Source of the DNA: Ensifer sp. PDNC004
GTDB taxonomy: Bacteria > Pseudomonadota > Alphaproteobacteria > Rhizobiales > Rhizobiaceae
Assembly (NCBI RefSeq): GCF_016919405.1
Contig: NZ_CP070352.1
Coordinates: 1,550,001 to 1,614,000 of the forward strand
Direction of reading: 5' to 3'
DNA length: 64,000 nucleotides
The translations under genes and the position numbers were made by a program. Below are positions 1 to 9,658 of this stretch, piece after piece. Position 1 is the first letter of the stretch. Every line of letters starts with the position of its first letter. Below the pieces are notes generated by a model. It had not been told where the DNA came from. It did not search any database and saw only the letters and a program-made list of their open reading frames with translations.

Positions 1-1
1 G

Positions 2-793
2 CCGCTGTCGTCTTTCGTCGTCAGCCTTGTGGAGCGGTTGGTTCCACAGGCGCCGATCGCCGCCGATCCCCTGGCGTCCCCGCGTTATCTCGACAGCATG
101 TCGCTGGAGACGCCGGCAATCGCGCTCAGCAATGCGACGACCGAAACGATCCGCATGAGCGAATTGCTGGAGCGCATGTTCCGGATGGCGCTTACATCGC
201 TGCAGGCCGGCAGGCTCGAAAACCTGAAGGAACTGTTGCCCGTGGATGCGCGGCTCGGCAACTACATGGCCTCGGTGCACGCCTATCTCGGACATTTGAC
301 ACAGGACGGTTTGCCGGCCGGAGAGACCAGCCGGGCCCAAGAGATCATGTTGTTTGCGAGCAATCTCGAACATGCGGGCGACGTCATCAAGCTGAGCCTC
401 GCCGATCGCATTCGGGCAACGATAAAACAGGACATCCAGTTTTCGGCGAGCCAGCGCGCGGCGATCGAGGCGCTCTCCGAGGTGATCGTGGCCTCGTTGA
501 GACTGCTGCCGGCGGCTCTCTCGTCCAGGGATGTTGCGGCCGCATCGCGGCTCGCGGCACAAAAGGACCGTTTTCGCGAACTCGAAGACGAAATCGTCCG
601 GCGGCATCTTGGTGGCGAGCACGTGGAGACGGCGGCCGGTGCGAGAGACAATGCCCTCTTCATCGATCTCGTGCGCGACCTCCACCGGATCAATTCCGAT
701 ATCGCAGCCGCCGGCTATCCGCTGGTGCAGGCGGCCGGCCTATTGAGCAGCAGCCGGATTATGAATGTAGGAGCGGTTGCCGTTGCGAGATAA
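2..793 (+). CDS. Na/Pi cotransporter family protein, C-terminal PhoU-like part (5' truncated)
   Basis: The reading frame is open from the first bases of the window, so only the C-terminal part of a larger protein is present. About 260 residues are visible, nearly all helical, with the spacing of a PhoU domain such as follows the membrane part of NptA-like Na/phosphate cotransporters (helices around EIMLFASNLEHAGDVI and LFIDLVRDLHRINSDIA). The first visible residues would be the end of the last membrane segment. By family it would import phosphate or regulate its import at the inner membrane. A free-standing PhoU-like protein is less likely because the frame runs off the edge. Confidence 0.7.
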   Translation, partial: PLSSFVVSLVERLVPQAPIAADPLASPRYLDSMSLETPAIALSNATTETIRMSELLERMFRMALTSLQAGRLENLKELLPVDARLGNYMASVHAYLGHLTQDGLPAGETSRAQEIMLFASNLEHAGDVIKLSLADRIRATIKQDIQFSASQRAAIEALSEVIVASLRLLPAALSSRDVAAASRLAAQKDRFRELEDEIVRRHLGGEHVETAAGARDNALFIDLVRDLHRINSDIAAAGYPLVQAAGLLSSSRIMNVGAVAVAR

Positions 794-822
794 CGGCAAC
801 CGGTCGACCTGCTGGATCGATA

Positions 823-843
823 GGCGACGGGTTCGCCGTCGCC
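823..843. terminator. Stem-loop between convergent genes
   Basis: A perfect 8-bp stem (GGCGACGG paired with CCGTCGCC, 5-base loop) lies between the PhoU-like gene and the convergent pcaQ. Neither side has a clear T-run, so it is at best a weak bidirectional terminator. Confidence 0.45.
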
Positions 844-871
844 TGCCGCGCGGCGCCGATCGATCCCGCGC

Positions 872-1798
872 CTAGAGCTTGGACGAGACTGCCGTCGCCG
901 CCTCGCGAATGGTCTGTATCAGAAGCGAGAGGGCGAGCGTGGGTGCTGCGTCGGCGCGCATGGTCAGGCCAACAGGACCTTTCGTTTCGCTGGTGTCGAT
1001 CGGCAGGATTGCGATCGTGCCGTCGTCGACATCGGCGGCGACGACGCCGGCGGAAATGATCCAGATCGCATCGCTCGCCCGCACGAAGGCGCGGCCGAAG
1101 GCGTCGGACACGGTCTCGATCTGGTTCGGCAGGCTGGCGATGCCGTTGGTGATCAGGAAGCGTTCGACGAAGGGGCGGATGATCGAGGCCCGTGTCGGCA
1201 TCAGCACCGGGAAATCCGCAAGCCGCGCGAACGTCGAATGCGCACCGGCAAGCAGCGGATGCCCGGCCCTGACGGCAAAGACCACCTGTTCCGAATAAAG
1301 ATGCTCGAAGGAAAAGCCGGTCATCTTTTCCGGCGCCGCAAGCCGCCCGACGACCAGATCGAGATCGCCGACGCGCAGCTGCTCGAGGAGGACTGCGTTC
1401 TCGCCGGTGACGATCTTGATGCGGGCGCCGGTCTCTTCCTTGAGAAACAGCGTCATGGCGTGCGGCATGATCCGCGTCGAGACCGTCGGCAACGCGCCGA
1501 TGCGGACCGGGACGCCGTCGCCGGACCGCTCCTGCGAGACGGAATCGAGTCCCTGGCGAAGCGCCGTTAGCGCCGCACCGGCGTGACGCAGGAACACCTC
1601 GCCATAGCGGGTTATCTTGATGCCGCGCCCGTCGCGCTCGAAGACCGCGACGCCAAGCACCTCTTCGAGTTCGCGGATCGTCTTGGTCACGGCCGGCTGG
1701 CTGACATGCAGCAGCTCGGCCGCCTTCATCACGCTCTTCTGCCGGGAGACCTCGACAAATGTCTGTAGATGGCGAAACTTGACCCGGGCGTCGATCAT
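872..1798 (-). CDS. pcaQ: LysR-type regulator PcaQ of the protocatechuate operon
   Basis: A LysR-family activator of about 308 residues. An N-terminal winged HTH (FRHLQTFVEV..KAAELLHVSQPAVTKTIRELE) is followed by a periplasmic-binding-protein-like co-inducer domain from about residue 90. It is divergent from pcaDCHGB, the arrangement known in Sinorhizobium and Agrobacterium, where PcaQ activates the operon in response to beta-carboxy-muconate or a related intermediate. Three in-frame starts exist (TTG 1816, ATG 1807, ATG 1798). ATG 1798 is chosen because the PcaQ-type box at 1806-1821 overlaps the other two and a GAGGG lies 11 bases upstream. The exact start is uncertain; the identity is firm. 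Confidence 0.9.
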   Translation of the reverse strand: MIDARVKFRHLQTFVEVSRQKSVMKAAELLHVSQPAVTKTIRELEEVLGVAVFERDGRGIKITRYGEVFLRHAGAALTALRQGLDSVSQERSGDGVPVRIGALPTVSTRIMPHAMTLFLKEETGARIKIVTGENAVLLEQLRVGDLDLVVGRLAAPEKMTGFSFEHLYSEQVVFAVRAGHPLLAGAHSTFARLADFPVLMPTRASIIRPFVERFLITNGIASLPNQIETVSDAFGRAFVRASDAIWIISAGVVAADVDDGTIAILPIDTSETKGPVGLTMRADAAPTLALSLLIQTIREAATAVSSKL

Positions 1799-1805
1799 GG
1801 AATTC

Positions 1806-1821
1806 ATAACCCTCAAGTTAA
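1806..1821. promoter_or_regulatory. Candidate PcaQ operator (ATAACC-N4-AGTTAA)
   Basis: The sequence ATAACC, four bases, then AGTTAA sits between pcaQ and pcaD. It differs by one base from the dyad ATAACC-N4-GGTTAA remembered for the S. meliloti PcaQ site. Its inner part (TAAC-N6-GTTA) is a perfect inverted repeat. It lies about 70-86 bases before the pcaD start, which suits an activator site. Confidence 0.7.
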
Positions 1822-1891
1822 TGAAATGCCATGAAATATCATTTTACCTAACCAGATTAAATATCCAGTTTGGTGACGGAGGAGAGAGCCC

Positions 1892-2704
1892 GTGCAGTTT
1901 GCCCGTATCAACGACATCACGATCCACTATCAGGTGATCGGCGCCACCGGCGACCGGCCGGTGCTGGTTTTCGCCAATTCGCTCGGCACGGATTTTCGCA
2001 TCTGGCGCGACGTCATCGTCCGGCTGGCCGGCGATTACGCCATCGTTCTCTACGACAAACGCGGCCACGGTCTCTCGGACATCGGCCCGGTGCCTTACGC
2101 GATCGAGGACCATGCCAACGACCTGGCCGGCCTGCTCGACATGCTCTCGGTCAAACAGGCGATCATCTGCGGCCTTTCGGTCGGCGGCCTGATTGCGCAG
2201 TCGCTCTACCAGCGGCGGGCGGATCTGGTGCGGGCGCTCGTCCTCTGCGACACGGCGCACAAGATCGGTACGGCCGAGACCTGGGCGGCACGCATCGCAG
2301 CGGTCGAGGAGAAGGGCATCGAGGCGATTGCCGACAGCGTGCTCGAGCGTTGGTTCACGCCCGCCTTTCGCCGCCCGGAAAACACTGACCTTTCCGGCTA
2401 CCGCAACATGCTCGTCAGACAGCCGGTGACCGGTTACGTCGCCACCTGTGCCGCCATCCGTGATGCCGACTATACCGAGGCGGCTGCGCGCATCGCCGTG
2501 CCGACGCTTTGCGTCGTCGGCGATCAGGACGGCTCGACGCCGCCGGATGTCGTGCTGGCGACCGCCCGCCTCATTCCCGGTGCGCGCTACGAAGTCATCC
2601 GCGATGCCGGTCATATTCCCTGCGTCGAAAACCCGGAAGCCTTGACTGCGGTGCTTCGCGCCTTCTTCGAAATTGCAATGCATGGAGACAGGACCCATGA
2701 GTGA
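1892..2704 (+). CDS. pcaD: 3-oxoadipate enol-lactonase
   Basis: An alpha/beta hydrolase of 270 residues that hydrolyses beta-ketoadipate enol-lactone to beta-ketoadipate in the protocatechuate branch. The nucleophile elbow GLSVGG places the catalytic Ser at about residue 96, with an acidic residue in GDQDG (about 211-213) and His 241 in AGHIP. The start is GTG, preceded by a strong GGAGGAGAG. It is the first gene of pcaDCHGB, and its end overlaps pcaC by 8 bases. This is the rhizobial pca order. Confidence 0.93.
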   Translation: MQFARINDITIHYQVIGATGDRPVLVFANSLGTDFRIWRDVIVRLAGDYAIVLYDKRGHGLSDIGPVPYAIEDHANDLAGLLDMLSVKQAIICGLSVGGLIAQSLYQRRADLVRALVLCDTAHKIGTAETWAARIAAVEEKGIEAIADSVLERWFTPAFRRPENTDLSGYRNMLVRQPVTGYVATCAAIRDADYTEAAARIAVPTLCVVGDQDGSTPPDVVLATARLIPGARYEVIRDAGHIPCVENPEALTAVLRAFFEIAMHGDRTHE

Positions 2705-3101
2705 CGCTTCTGCGCCCTCCGACCGCTATCGCCAGGGCATGGCCACACGCCGTGCGGTGCTCGGCGACAATCACGTGGATCGGACGCAGTCGGTTTCCAC
2801 CGAATTCGACCGCCCCTTCCAGGAACTGATTACCGAAGCGGCGTGGGGCCATGTCTGGTCGCGGCCAACCTGGACGAAGCGCGAGCGCTCGATCGTGACG
2901 ATCGCGTTGCTCGCCGCCCTCGGCCAGGACGACGAGGTCGCCATGCATGTGCGCGCGACCGCCAACACCGGCGCGACGCGCGAGGATATCTGCGAGGCTC
3001 TGCTGCACGTGGCGATCTATGCCGGCGTGCCGGCGGCCAATCATGCGATCAAGATCGCCAAGCAGGTCTTTGCCGAGATCGATGCCGGCAAGGCGGCCTG
3101 A
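2697..3101 (+). CDS. pcaC: 4-carboxymuconolactone decarboxylase
   Basis: A 134-residue protein of the carboxymuconolactone decarboxylase/AhpD fold. It converts 4-carboxymuconolactone to beta-ketoadipate enol-lactone, the step before PcaD. The family core is visible (WTKRERSIVTIALLAALGQDDEV and a later HVRATANTGATREDICE). The ATG at 2697 is chosen over an in-frame one at 2673 because it gives the usual length and a coupling overlap with pcaD. It is a separate PcaC here, not the PcaL fusion with PcaD seen in some bacteria. Confidence 0.92.
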   Translation: MSDASAPSDRYRQGMATRRAVLGDNHVDRTQSVSTEFDRPFQELITEAAWGHVWSRPTWTKRERSIVTIALLAALGQDDEVAMHVRATANTGATREDICEALLHVAIYAGVPAANHAIKIAKQVFAEIDAGKAA

Positions 3102-3113
3102 CGGGAGGAAGCG

Positions 3114-3863
3114 ATGTCCGACAGAACCAACGGAAGACCGGAGACGGGCGCCTTTTTCGCGCGCGACCGTGGGTGGCACGCACCGGCGCTGACGCCGGGC
3201 TACAAGACCTCGGTGCTGCGCTCGCCGCAGAAGGCGCTGCTTTCGCTCGACGGGACGATTTCGGAAATCACCGGCCCGGTCTTCGGGCATTCGATCATCG
3301 GCGAACTCGACAACGACCTCATCCACAATTTCGCCAGGGCCGGTGAGAGTGCTATCGGCGAGCGCATCATCGTGCATGGCCGGGTGCTTGACGAGCGCGG
3401 CCGCGCCGTGCCCGGGGCGCTGCTCGAATTCTGGCAGGCCAATGCCGGAGGTCGCTACCGCCACAAGAAGGAAAGCTATCTCGCGCCGCTCGATCCTAAT
3501 TTCGGCGGTTGTGGCCGCGCGATCACCGATGCGGAAGGGGGCTATGCTTTCCGCACGATCAAGCCCGGCCCCTATCCCTGGCCGAACGGCGTCAACGACT
3601 GGCGCCCGGCGCATATCCATTTCTCGGTCTTCGGCCACGGCTTCGCGCAGCGGCTGATCACCCAGATGTATTTCGAGGGCGATCCGATGATCTGGAAGTG
3701 TCCGATCGTCAACACCATCCCGGACCGGCAGGCGGTCGAACAATTGATCGCCCCGCTCGACTGGGCAAACACGATCCCCTTCGACGCGCGCGCCTACAAG
3801 TTCGACATCGTGCTGCGGGGGCGCCGCTCGACGCTGTTCGAGAACCGGATGGAGGGCAACTGA
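3114..3863 (+). CDS. pcaH: Protocatechuate 3,4-dioxygenase beta subunit
   Basis: A 249-residue intradiol dioxygenase subunit carrying the catalytic non-haem Fe(III). The four expected ligands are present: Tyr115 (GGRY), Tyr154 (PGPYPW), His167 and His169 (AHIHF). With PcaG it opens protocatechuate between the hydroxyls to 3-carboxy-cis,cis-muconate. A GGGAGGAAG precedes the ATG. The stop codon shares one base with the pcaG start. Confidence 0.95.
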   Translation: MSDRTNGRPETGAFFARDRGWHAPALTPGYKTSVLRSPQKALLSLDGTISEITGPVFGHSIIGELDNDLIHNFARAGESAIGERIIVHGRVLDERGRAVPGALLEFWQANAGGRYRHKKESYLAPLDPNFGGCGRAITDAEGGYAFRTIKPGPYPWPNGVNDWRPAHIHFSVFGHGFAQRLITQMYFEGDPMIWKCPIVNTIPDRQAVEQLIAPLDWANTIPFDARAYKFDIVLRGRRSTLFENRMEGN

Positions 3864-4477
3864 TGGTTCAGCAACTCGGCTACCTCAAGGAGACGCCCTC
3901 GCAGACGGCCGGTCCCTATGTGCATATCGGACTCACCCCGAACTTTTGCGGCATTGGCGGCGTCTACGAGGCCGACCTCGGATCGCGGATGGTGAACGGC
4001 GAGACGCGTGGCGAGCGCATCACGATCACCGGACGGGTGATCGACGGCGCCGGCGCGCCGCTGAAGGACGCGCTCGTCGAGATCTGGCAGGCGGACGCCG
4101 CCGGGCTCTACAATTCGCCGACCGAGATACGCGGTTCTGCCGACGCCAACTTCGCCGGTTGGGGGCGCTGTTCAACCGGTGCCGACGACGGGGTCTTTTC
4201 CTTCGAGACGATCAAGCCTGGGCAGGTTCCCTACAGCCACGACCGGCAGATGGCACCCCACATCACCTTCTGGATCGTGGCGCGCGGCATTAATGTGGGG
4301 CTTCACACCCGGATGTATTTCCCGGACGAGGCGGAAGCCAACGCCGCCGACCCGCTGCTTGCGCGCATCGAGCATCGCCATCGCGTCGCCACGCTTGTCG
4401 CGACCGGAACGGCGCCTAATTATGTCTTCGACATTCACCTGCAGGGTGAGAAGGAAACCGTCTTCCTCGACATCTGA
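3863..4477 (+). CDS. pcaG: Protocatechuate 3,4-dioxygenase alpha subunit
   Basis: A 204-residue intradiol dioxygenase subunit paralogous to PcaH (PSQTAGPYVHIGL near the N-terminus, ALVEIWQADAAGLY, FETIKPG). As expected of alpha subunits, it lacks the full Tyr/Tyr/His/His iron set: the region aligned with the paired His of PcaH reads MAPHITFWI. It builds the active-site wall of the alpha-beta protomer. The start overlaps the pcaH stop (TGATG), so the subunits should be made in equal amounts. Confidence 0.94.
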   Translation: MVQQLGYLKETPSQTAGPYVHIGLTPNFCGIGGVYEADLGSRMVNGETRGERITITGRVIDGAGAPLKDALVEIWQADAAGLYNSPTEIRGSADANFAGWGRCSTGADDGVFSFETIKPGQVPYSHDRQMAPHITFWIVARGINVGLHTRMYFPDEAEANAADPLLARIEHRHRVATLVATGTAPNYVFDIHLQGEKETVFLDI

Positions 4478-4582
4478 ACAGGAATGTCACGCCTGGACAC
4501 CGAGCGCCGCACGGTTGGCGCTTCGGGCAGCAGGTGGCATTTCGTTCGGCGAGCCGCATCCGCGACCAGAAACGGGGAAATC

Positions 4583-5638
4583 ATGACCTATTCCGCCTTC
4601 GACCACCCTTATCTCTCCGGGTTGCTGGGGGATGAGGCGGTTGCCGCCGAGTTCTCGGCCTCCGCCGATATCCATGCGATGCTCGCCTTCGAGGCGGCGC
4701 TCGCGCGGGCCGAGGCCGTGCACGGCATCATCCCGGCCAAGGCTGCCGACCGGATCACCGAGGCCTGCCGTGCCTTCTCGCCCGATGTCAGTGCGCTGCG
4801 GCGGGCGGTGGCGGCCGATGGGGTGGTGGTTCCGGAACTCGTGCGGCAGTTGCGGGCGATCGTCGGCGGCGAGGCGGCGGACCATGTGCATTATGGCGCC
4901 ACCAGCCAGGATGTCATCGACACCAGCCTGATGCTGCGGATGAAGGCGGTCGCCGAGCTTTTCGCCGTCCGGCTCGGCAGCATCGTCACGGTGCTCGAGG
5001 AGTGCGACAACGAATGGGGCGAGCGCATCCTTATGGGGCGCACCCGTATGCAGGCGGCGATCCCGATCACCGTGTCGGACCGGCTGCGCAGCTGGATCGA
5101 GCCGCTGCTCGATCACAAGGACCGGCTGGAAGCCATGGACCGCGATCTCTTCGCCGTTCAGTTCGGCGGTGCCGCCGGCACGCTGGAGAAGCTCGGGGAC
5201 CGCGCAGACGACGTGCGCGCGACACTTGCCGAGGAGCTCGGCCTTGCCGACTTTCCGCAATGGCACAGCCAGCGCTCGGAGGTGGCGGATTTCGCCAACG
5301 CGCTGTCGCTGATCACAGGCAGCCTCGGCAAGTTCGGTCAGGACGTCGCCTTGATGGCGCAGCAGGGCGACGAGATCGAACTTGCGGGCGGCGGCGGCTC
5401 GTCGGCCATGCCGCACAAGCAGAACCCGGTGGCAGCCGAGGTTCTGGTGGCGCTCGCGCGGTTCAACGCGACCCAGCTTTCCGGCATGCACCATGCGCTG
5501 GTCCACGAGCAGGAACGCTCCGGCGCCGCCTGGACACTGGAATGGCTGGTCATGCCGCAGATGGCCGGTGCGACGGCGGCGGCGCTTCGTCTGGCTGGCG
5601 AACTCGTCGGCAATATTCGCAGGCTCGGCCGCGCCTGA
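4583..5638 (+). CDS. pcaB: 3-carboxy-cis,cis-muconate cycloisomerase
   Basis: A 351-residue member of the fumarase/argininosuccinase superfamily. The signature loop GSSAMPHKQNP lies at residues 272-282, and HYGATSQDVIDT near residue 103. It lactonises 3-carboxy-muconate to 4-carboxymuconolactone, between PcaHG and PcaC. The frame is open upstream to 4484, but ATG 4583 behind GGGGAAAT gives the MTYSAFDHPYL start usual for rhizobial PcaB. It is the last gene of the operon and converges on the GntR gene with only 21 bases between stops. Confidence 0.92.
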   Translation: MTYSAFDHPYLSGLLGDEAVAAEFSASADIHAMLAFEAALARAEAVHGIIPAKAADRITEACRAFSPDVSALRRAVAADGVVVPELVRQLRAIVGGEAADHVHYGATSQDVIDTSLMLRMKAVAELFAVRLGSIVTVLEECDNEWGERILMGRTRMQAAIPITVSDRLRSWIEPLLDHKDRLEAMDRDLFAVQFGGAAGTLEKLGDRADDVRATLAEELGLADFPQWHSQRSEVADFANALSLITGSLGKFGQDVALMAQQGDEIELAGGGGSSAMPHKQNPVAAEVLVALARFNATQLSGMHHALVHEQERSGAAWTLEWLVMPQMAGATAAALRLAGELVGNIRRLGRA

Positions 5639-5659
5639 GCGGGCTCGCGGCCGGTTCCT

Positions 5660-6397
5660 TCAGCGGGCCGCGCGCAACATCGAACGGTAGCGCACCTGGC
5701 TGTTCTTGAGGTGCTGTCGCATGGCGCTGCGTGCCCCGTCTTCGTCTCCATCCTGGATGGCGATGAGGATGGCCTCGTGCTCCGCGATCAATCGCGACAG
5801 TTCAGCCGACGCCAGAACGGTTTCCTCGCCGCTCTCTGAAACCGCGCGCCGGGGGATGAGCGCCGTGCCCAGCATCTGGAGGAACTCGCTGAAGCGCGGG
5901 TTGTTCGTTGCCTGGGCGATTGCCAGATGGAAGTTGAAATCGGCCTCCGCCGTTGGCCGTCCCTCCGCTGCACTGGCGCAGAAGCTGTCGAAGGCTTCGG
6001 CGATCTTTTCTTCCTGGGCCGGTGAGCGGCGAAGGGCGGCAAGCGCTGCGGCATCGCCCTCGACGGCGGTTCGCAACTCCAGCATCTCAATCAGCGAGGA
6101 GACGCGCGCAAGATCGATGCCGTGGAACGGCAGAGGGGTCGAAGGTGCAGGTTCCAGCACGAAAACGCCGATGCCATGCCGCGCTTCGACAAGCCCGCCG
6201 GAGCGCAGTGCCGCGATCGCTTCGCGCACCACTGTGCGGCTCACGCCGAACTCCTGGGTCAGTTGCGCTTCCGAAGGCAGGCGGTCCCCCGGCTTGTAAT
6301 GCCCGGTGCCGATCTGGCCGCTGAGGGCGTCCGTCACCTTGGCCACCAGCGTCTTGCCTTGAGGGGCGGGTGTGTCGGGGGCGGTGACGTTGCTCAT
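5660..6397 (-). CDS. GntR/FadR-type (FCD) regulator of hexuronate genes
   Basis: A 245-residue GntR regulator with an N-terminal winged HTH (YKPGDRLPSEAQLTQEFGVSRTVVREAIAALRSGGLVEARHG) and a C-terminal all-helical FCD ligand domain. It lies behind udh on the same strand and beside the divergent kdgD operon, so control of hexuronate or aldarate genes is inferred. Candidate operators are the repeats at 7350-7361 and 7494-7542. An upstream in-frame ATG at 6481 would add 28 residues of non-conserved look. Neither start has a strong ribosome site. Confidence 0.8.
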   Translation of the reverse strand: MSNVTAPDTPAPQGKTLVAKVTDALSGQIGTGHYKPGDRLPSEAQLTQEFGVSRTVVREAIAALRSGGLVEARHGIGVFVLEPAPSTPLPFHGIDLARVSSLIEMLELRTAVEGDAAALAALRRSPAQEEKIAEAFDSFCASAAEGRPTAEADFNFHLAIAQATNNPRFSEFLQMLGTALIPRRAVSESGEETVLASAELSRLIAEHEAILIAIQDGDEDGARSAMRQHLKNSQVRYRSMLRAAR

Positions 6398-6505
6398 GGG
6401 TTTGGCCGTTTCTGCGACTTGGATGTTGTGTGTCTGGATACGCCATTGCCGATCGAGGGCGCAATCCATGGCTGGCTGCAATGCGCCGGAACCAGGGGCG
6501 ATGTC

Positions 6506-7294
6506 TCAATAAATCGGATCATCGACGAAGGCGCCGCCCTGATAACGCACGAGACTATCTCCTGGCTGCGGTTTGGGGGTGTTTTCAGCGATCTTCTGAC
6601 GGAACACCTCGGCATTGTCCTTCGGGCGCCAGCCGAGCCAGGAAACATGCGAATTGTCCCACCAGCCGGCGTCGTTGGCCGATGCGCCCCAGATGAGCGG
6701 GCAACCGAGAACCGGCACACGGAAGACGGCCTCGACGAGCGATACGAAGTCTTGATGGGAAAGCCAGGTGGAGAGCATGCGGTAGTTGACGGGCTCGGGT
6801 AGGCAGGAGCCGATGCGGACCAGGGCAGTCTCCTGGCCGAACTTCTCGAAATACATGCGCGCCAGCGCTTCGCCGAAGCACTTCGATACGCCGTAGAGCC
6901 CGTCGGGCCGATAGGGCGCGTTCGGGCCGAGCCGTTCGCCTTGCGGATAGTAGCCGATCGTGTGGTTGGTGCTGGCAAAGAGGATGCGCGGCCTGTTGTG
7001 GGCGCGCGCCGCCTCATAGAGATTGTAGAGGCCGAGAATGTTGCCGTCGAGGATTTCCGAGAAGGGGCGTTCGACCGAGATGCCGCCCAGATGCACGATC
7101 GCGTCACAGCCGGCGACAAGCTCGTCGACGGCGCCGCGGTCTGCCAGGTCGCACTGAACGCATTCCTCGTTTTCACCCGGCGGATCGAGCGGTGCGCGGT
7201 CTGACAGGCGGATCGTCCTTGCCACCGGGGCCAGCATTTGGCGCATGACGCGGCCCAACTGGCCCGCTGCGCCGGTGATCAGAAGTCGTTCCAT
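6506..7294 (-). CDS. udh: NAD-dependent uronate dehydrogenase
   Basis: A 262-residue short-chain/extended SDR enzyme that oxidises D-galacturonate or D-glucuronate to the aldaric acid 1,5-lactone. The N-terminal Rossmann motif GAAGQLG (G8, G11, G14) and the catalytic YGVSK (Tyr134, Lys138) are present. The sequence recalls Agrobacterium Udh throughout (SNHTIGYYPQ-like, WGASANDAGWWDNS). The start at 7294 has GGAGG upstream. It is the entry enzyme of the pathway continued by gli, gci and kdgD on the other side of the shared promoter region. Confidence 0.92.
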   Translation of the reverse strand: MERLLITGAAGQLGRVMRQMLAPVARTIRLSDRAPLDPPGENEECVQCDLADRGAVDELVAGCDAIVHLGGISVERPFSEILDGNILGLYNLYEAARAHNRPRILFASTNHTIGYYPQGERLGPNAPYRPDGLYGVSKCFGEALARMYFEKFGQETALVRIGSCLPEPVNYRMLSTWLSHQDFVSLVEAVFRVPVLGCPLIWGASANDAGWWDNSHVSWLGWRPKDNAEVFRQKIAENTPKPQPGDSLVRYQGGAFVDDPIY

Positions 7295-7349
7295 CGCCTG
7301 TCCTCCTTCACGCCGGCGCCAACGCTCTCGGCGAGTGCTAACCTGCATG

Positions 7350-7361
7350 TCATATGATGAC
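7350..7361. promoter_or_regulatory. Candidate hexuronate regulator site, copy 1
   Basis: TCATATGATGAC, containing the palindrome TCATATGA, lies about 55 bases upstream of udh. The same 12 bases recur exactly at 7494-7505, nearer the divergent kdgD. The two copies flank an AT-rich stretch likely to hold the promoters. Binding by the neighbouring GntR protein is an inference. Confidence 0.5.
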
Positions 7362-7493
7362 CGCTAACATATAATATATCTATATTGCAACGCTCATCGG
7401 GGCAGGTGTTCGCTCGTTCGTTCGAGAGTCACGCGGAATTGCGCGTCGAGCCAAGTTCTTCCTCGGTCAGTGGTCGAGGGAAATCTCGATATC

Positions 7494-7542
7494 TCATATG
7501 ATGACTTGTATTATGACATATTGACATGCGTGTGATGACTTG
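7494..7542. promoter_or_regulatory. Candidate hexuronate regulator sites, copies 2 and 3
   Basis: TCATATGATGAC at 7494-7505 is an exact copy of 7350-7361. The overlapping decamer TGATGACTTG at 7499-7508 recurs at 7533-7542, 34 bases on. The cluster ends about 40 bases before the kdgD start, so it could repress or activate the kdgD-gci-gli-TRAP operon. Confidence 0.5.
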
Positions 7543-7550
7543 CTTAGTAG

Positions 7551-8495
<945 letters not shown>

Positions 8496-8515
8496 GCGTA
8501 TTGCGAGGATAGCCC

Positions 8516-9658
8516 ATGAAGATCGTCGCCGTCCGTACCCATCTTCTCGAACATCGGCTGGCCGTACCGTTCGAAAGCGCCTCCATGCGTTTTGACCGTC
8601 GCGCCCATGTGCTGGTCGAGATCGAATGCGACGACGGCACGATCGGTTGGGGCGAATGCCTCGGGCCGGCGCGGCCGAACGCGGCGGTGGTGGCCGCCTA
8701 TACGCCCTGGCTGATCGGCCAGGACCCGCGCCAGACGGAAAAGCTCTGGGCGATCCTCTACAATGCGCTGCGCGATCAAGGCCAGCGCGGGCTTGCGATC
8801 ACGGCGCTGTCCGGCATCGACATCGCGCTCTGGGACATCAAGGGCAAACACTATCGTGCCTCCGTCTCCATGCTGCTTGGCGGGCGCTGGCGCGAGAGCG
8901 TGCGGGCCTATGCGACCGGCAGTTTCAAGCGCGACGGCGTCGACCGGGTTTCCGACAATGCGCTGGAGATGGCGGAGCGCCGGGCGCAAGGGTTCCACGC
9001 CTGCAAGATCAAGATCGGCTTTGGCATCGACGAAGACCTGCGGGTCATCCGGGCGGTGCGCGAGGCGATCGGCGACGAGATGCGGCTGATGATCGACGCC
9101 AATCACGGCTATACCGTCACCGAGGCGATCCGGCTTGGCAGGGCGGCCGCCGACTACGATATCGACTGGTTCGAGGAGCCGGTCGTACCGGAACAGCTTT
9201 CCGCCTATCGCGAGGTCAGGGCGGGCCAGCCGATCCCGGTTGCCGGCGGCGAGACCTGGCACACGCGCTACGGCATGTGGCCGGTGATCGAAAGCCGCGC
9301 CGTCGATATCCTGCAGCCGGACCTCTGCGGCTGTGGCGGTTTTTCCGAAATGGCGAAGATCGCAAGCCTTGCGACGCTTCACGGCGTGCGCATCGTGCCG
9401 CATGTCTGGGGCACCGGCGTGCACATCGCCGCCGCACTACAGTTCATGGCGGCGATGACGCCGGATCCGGTGCGGGTGAGCCCGATCGAGCCGATCCTGG
9501 AGTTCGACCGGACGGAAAACCCGTTCCGCCAGGCGGTGCTGAAGACGCCGATCGAGGCGGTGGGCGGTGTCGTTGCCATTCCCGACGCACCCGGCCTTGG
9601 CATCGAGATCGACCGCGACGCACTCGCCCAGTTCAAGATGCCCGAGAGCGCACAATGA
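8516..9658 (+). CDS. gci: D-galactarolactone cycloisomerase (enolase superfamily)
   Basis: A 380-residue mandelate-racemase/muconate-lactonising family enzyme. The KxK pair is Lys164/Lys166 (ACKIKIGF). Metal ligands are likely Asp194 (MIDAN), Glu220 (WFEEP) and Glu246 (AGGE), and a C-terminal His296 (PHVWGTG) is present. The sequence is very like the Agrobacterium enzyme that opens galactaro-1,4-lactone to 3-deoxy-2-keto-hexarate. Dehydration of glucarate or galactarate is the family alternative. Its stop overlaps the gli start. Confidence 0.9.
   Translation: MKIVAVRTHLLEHRLAVPFESASMRFDRRAHVLVEIECDDGTIGWGECLGPARPNAAVVAAYTPWLIGQDPRQTEKLWAILYNALRDQGQRGLAITALSGIDIALWDIKGKHYRASVSMLLGGRWRESVRAYATGSFKRDGVDRVSDNALEMAERRAQGFHACKIKIGFGIDEDLRVIRAVREAIGDEMRLMIDANHGYTVTEAIRLGRAAADYDIDWFEEPVVPEQLSAYREVRAGQPIPVAGGETWHTRYGMWPVIESRAVDILQPDLCGCGGFSEMAKIASLATLHGVRIVPHVWGTGVHIAAALQFMAAMTPDPVRVSPIEPILEFDRTENPFRQAVLKTPIEAVGGVVAIPDAPGLGIEIDRDALAQFKMPESAQ

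Noticed and set aside
8626..9654. N-terminal extension of the gli frame through gci
   Set aside because: The extra 343 codons are an Arg/Gly/Ala-rich out-of-frame reading of gci. The ATG at 9655 gives the correct Gli N-terminus and an ATGA overlap.
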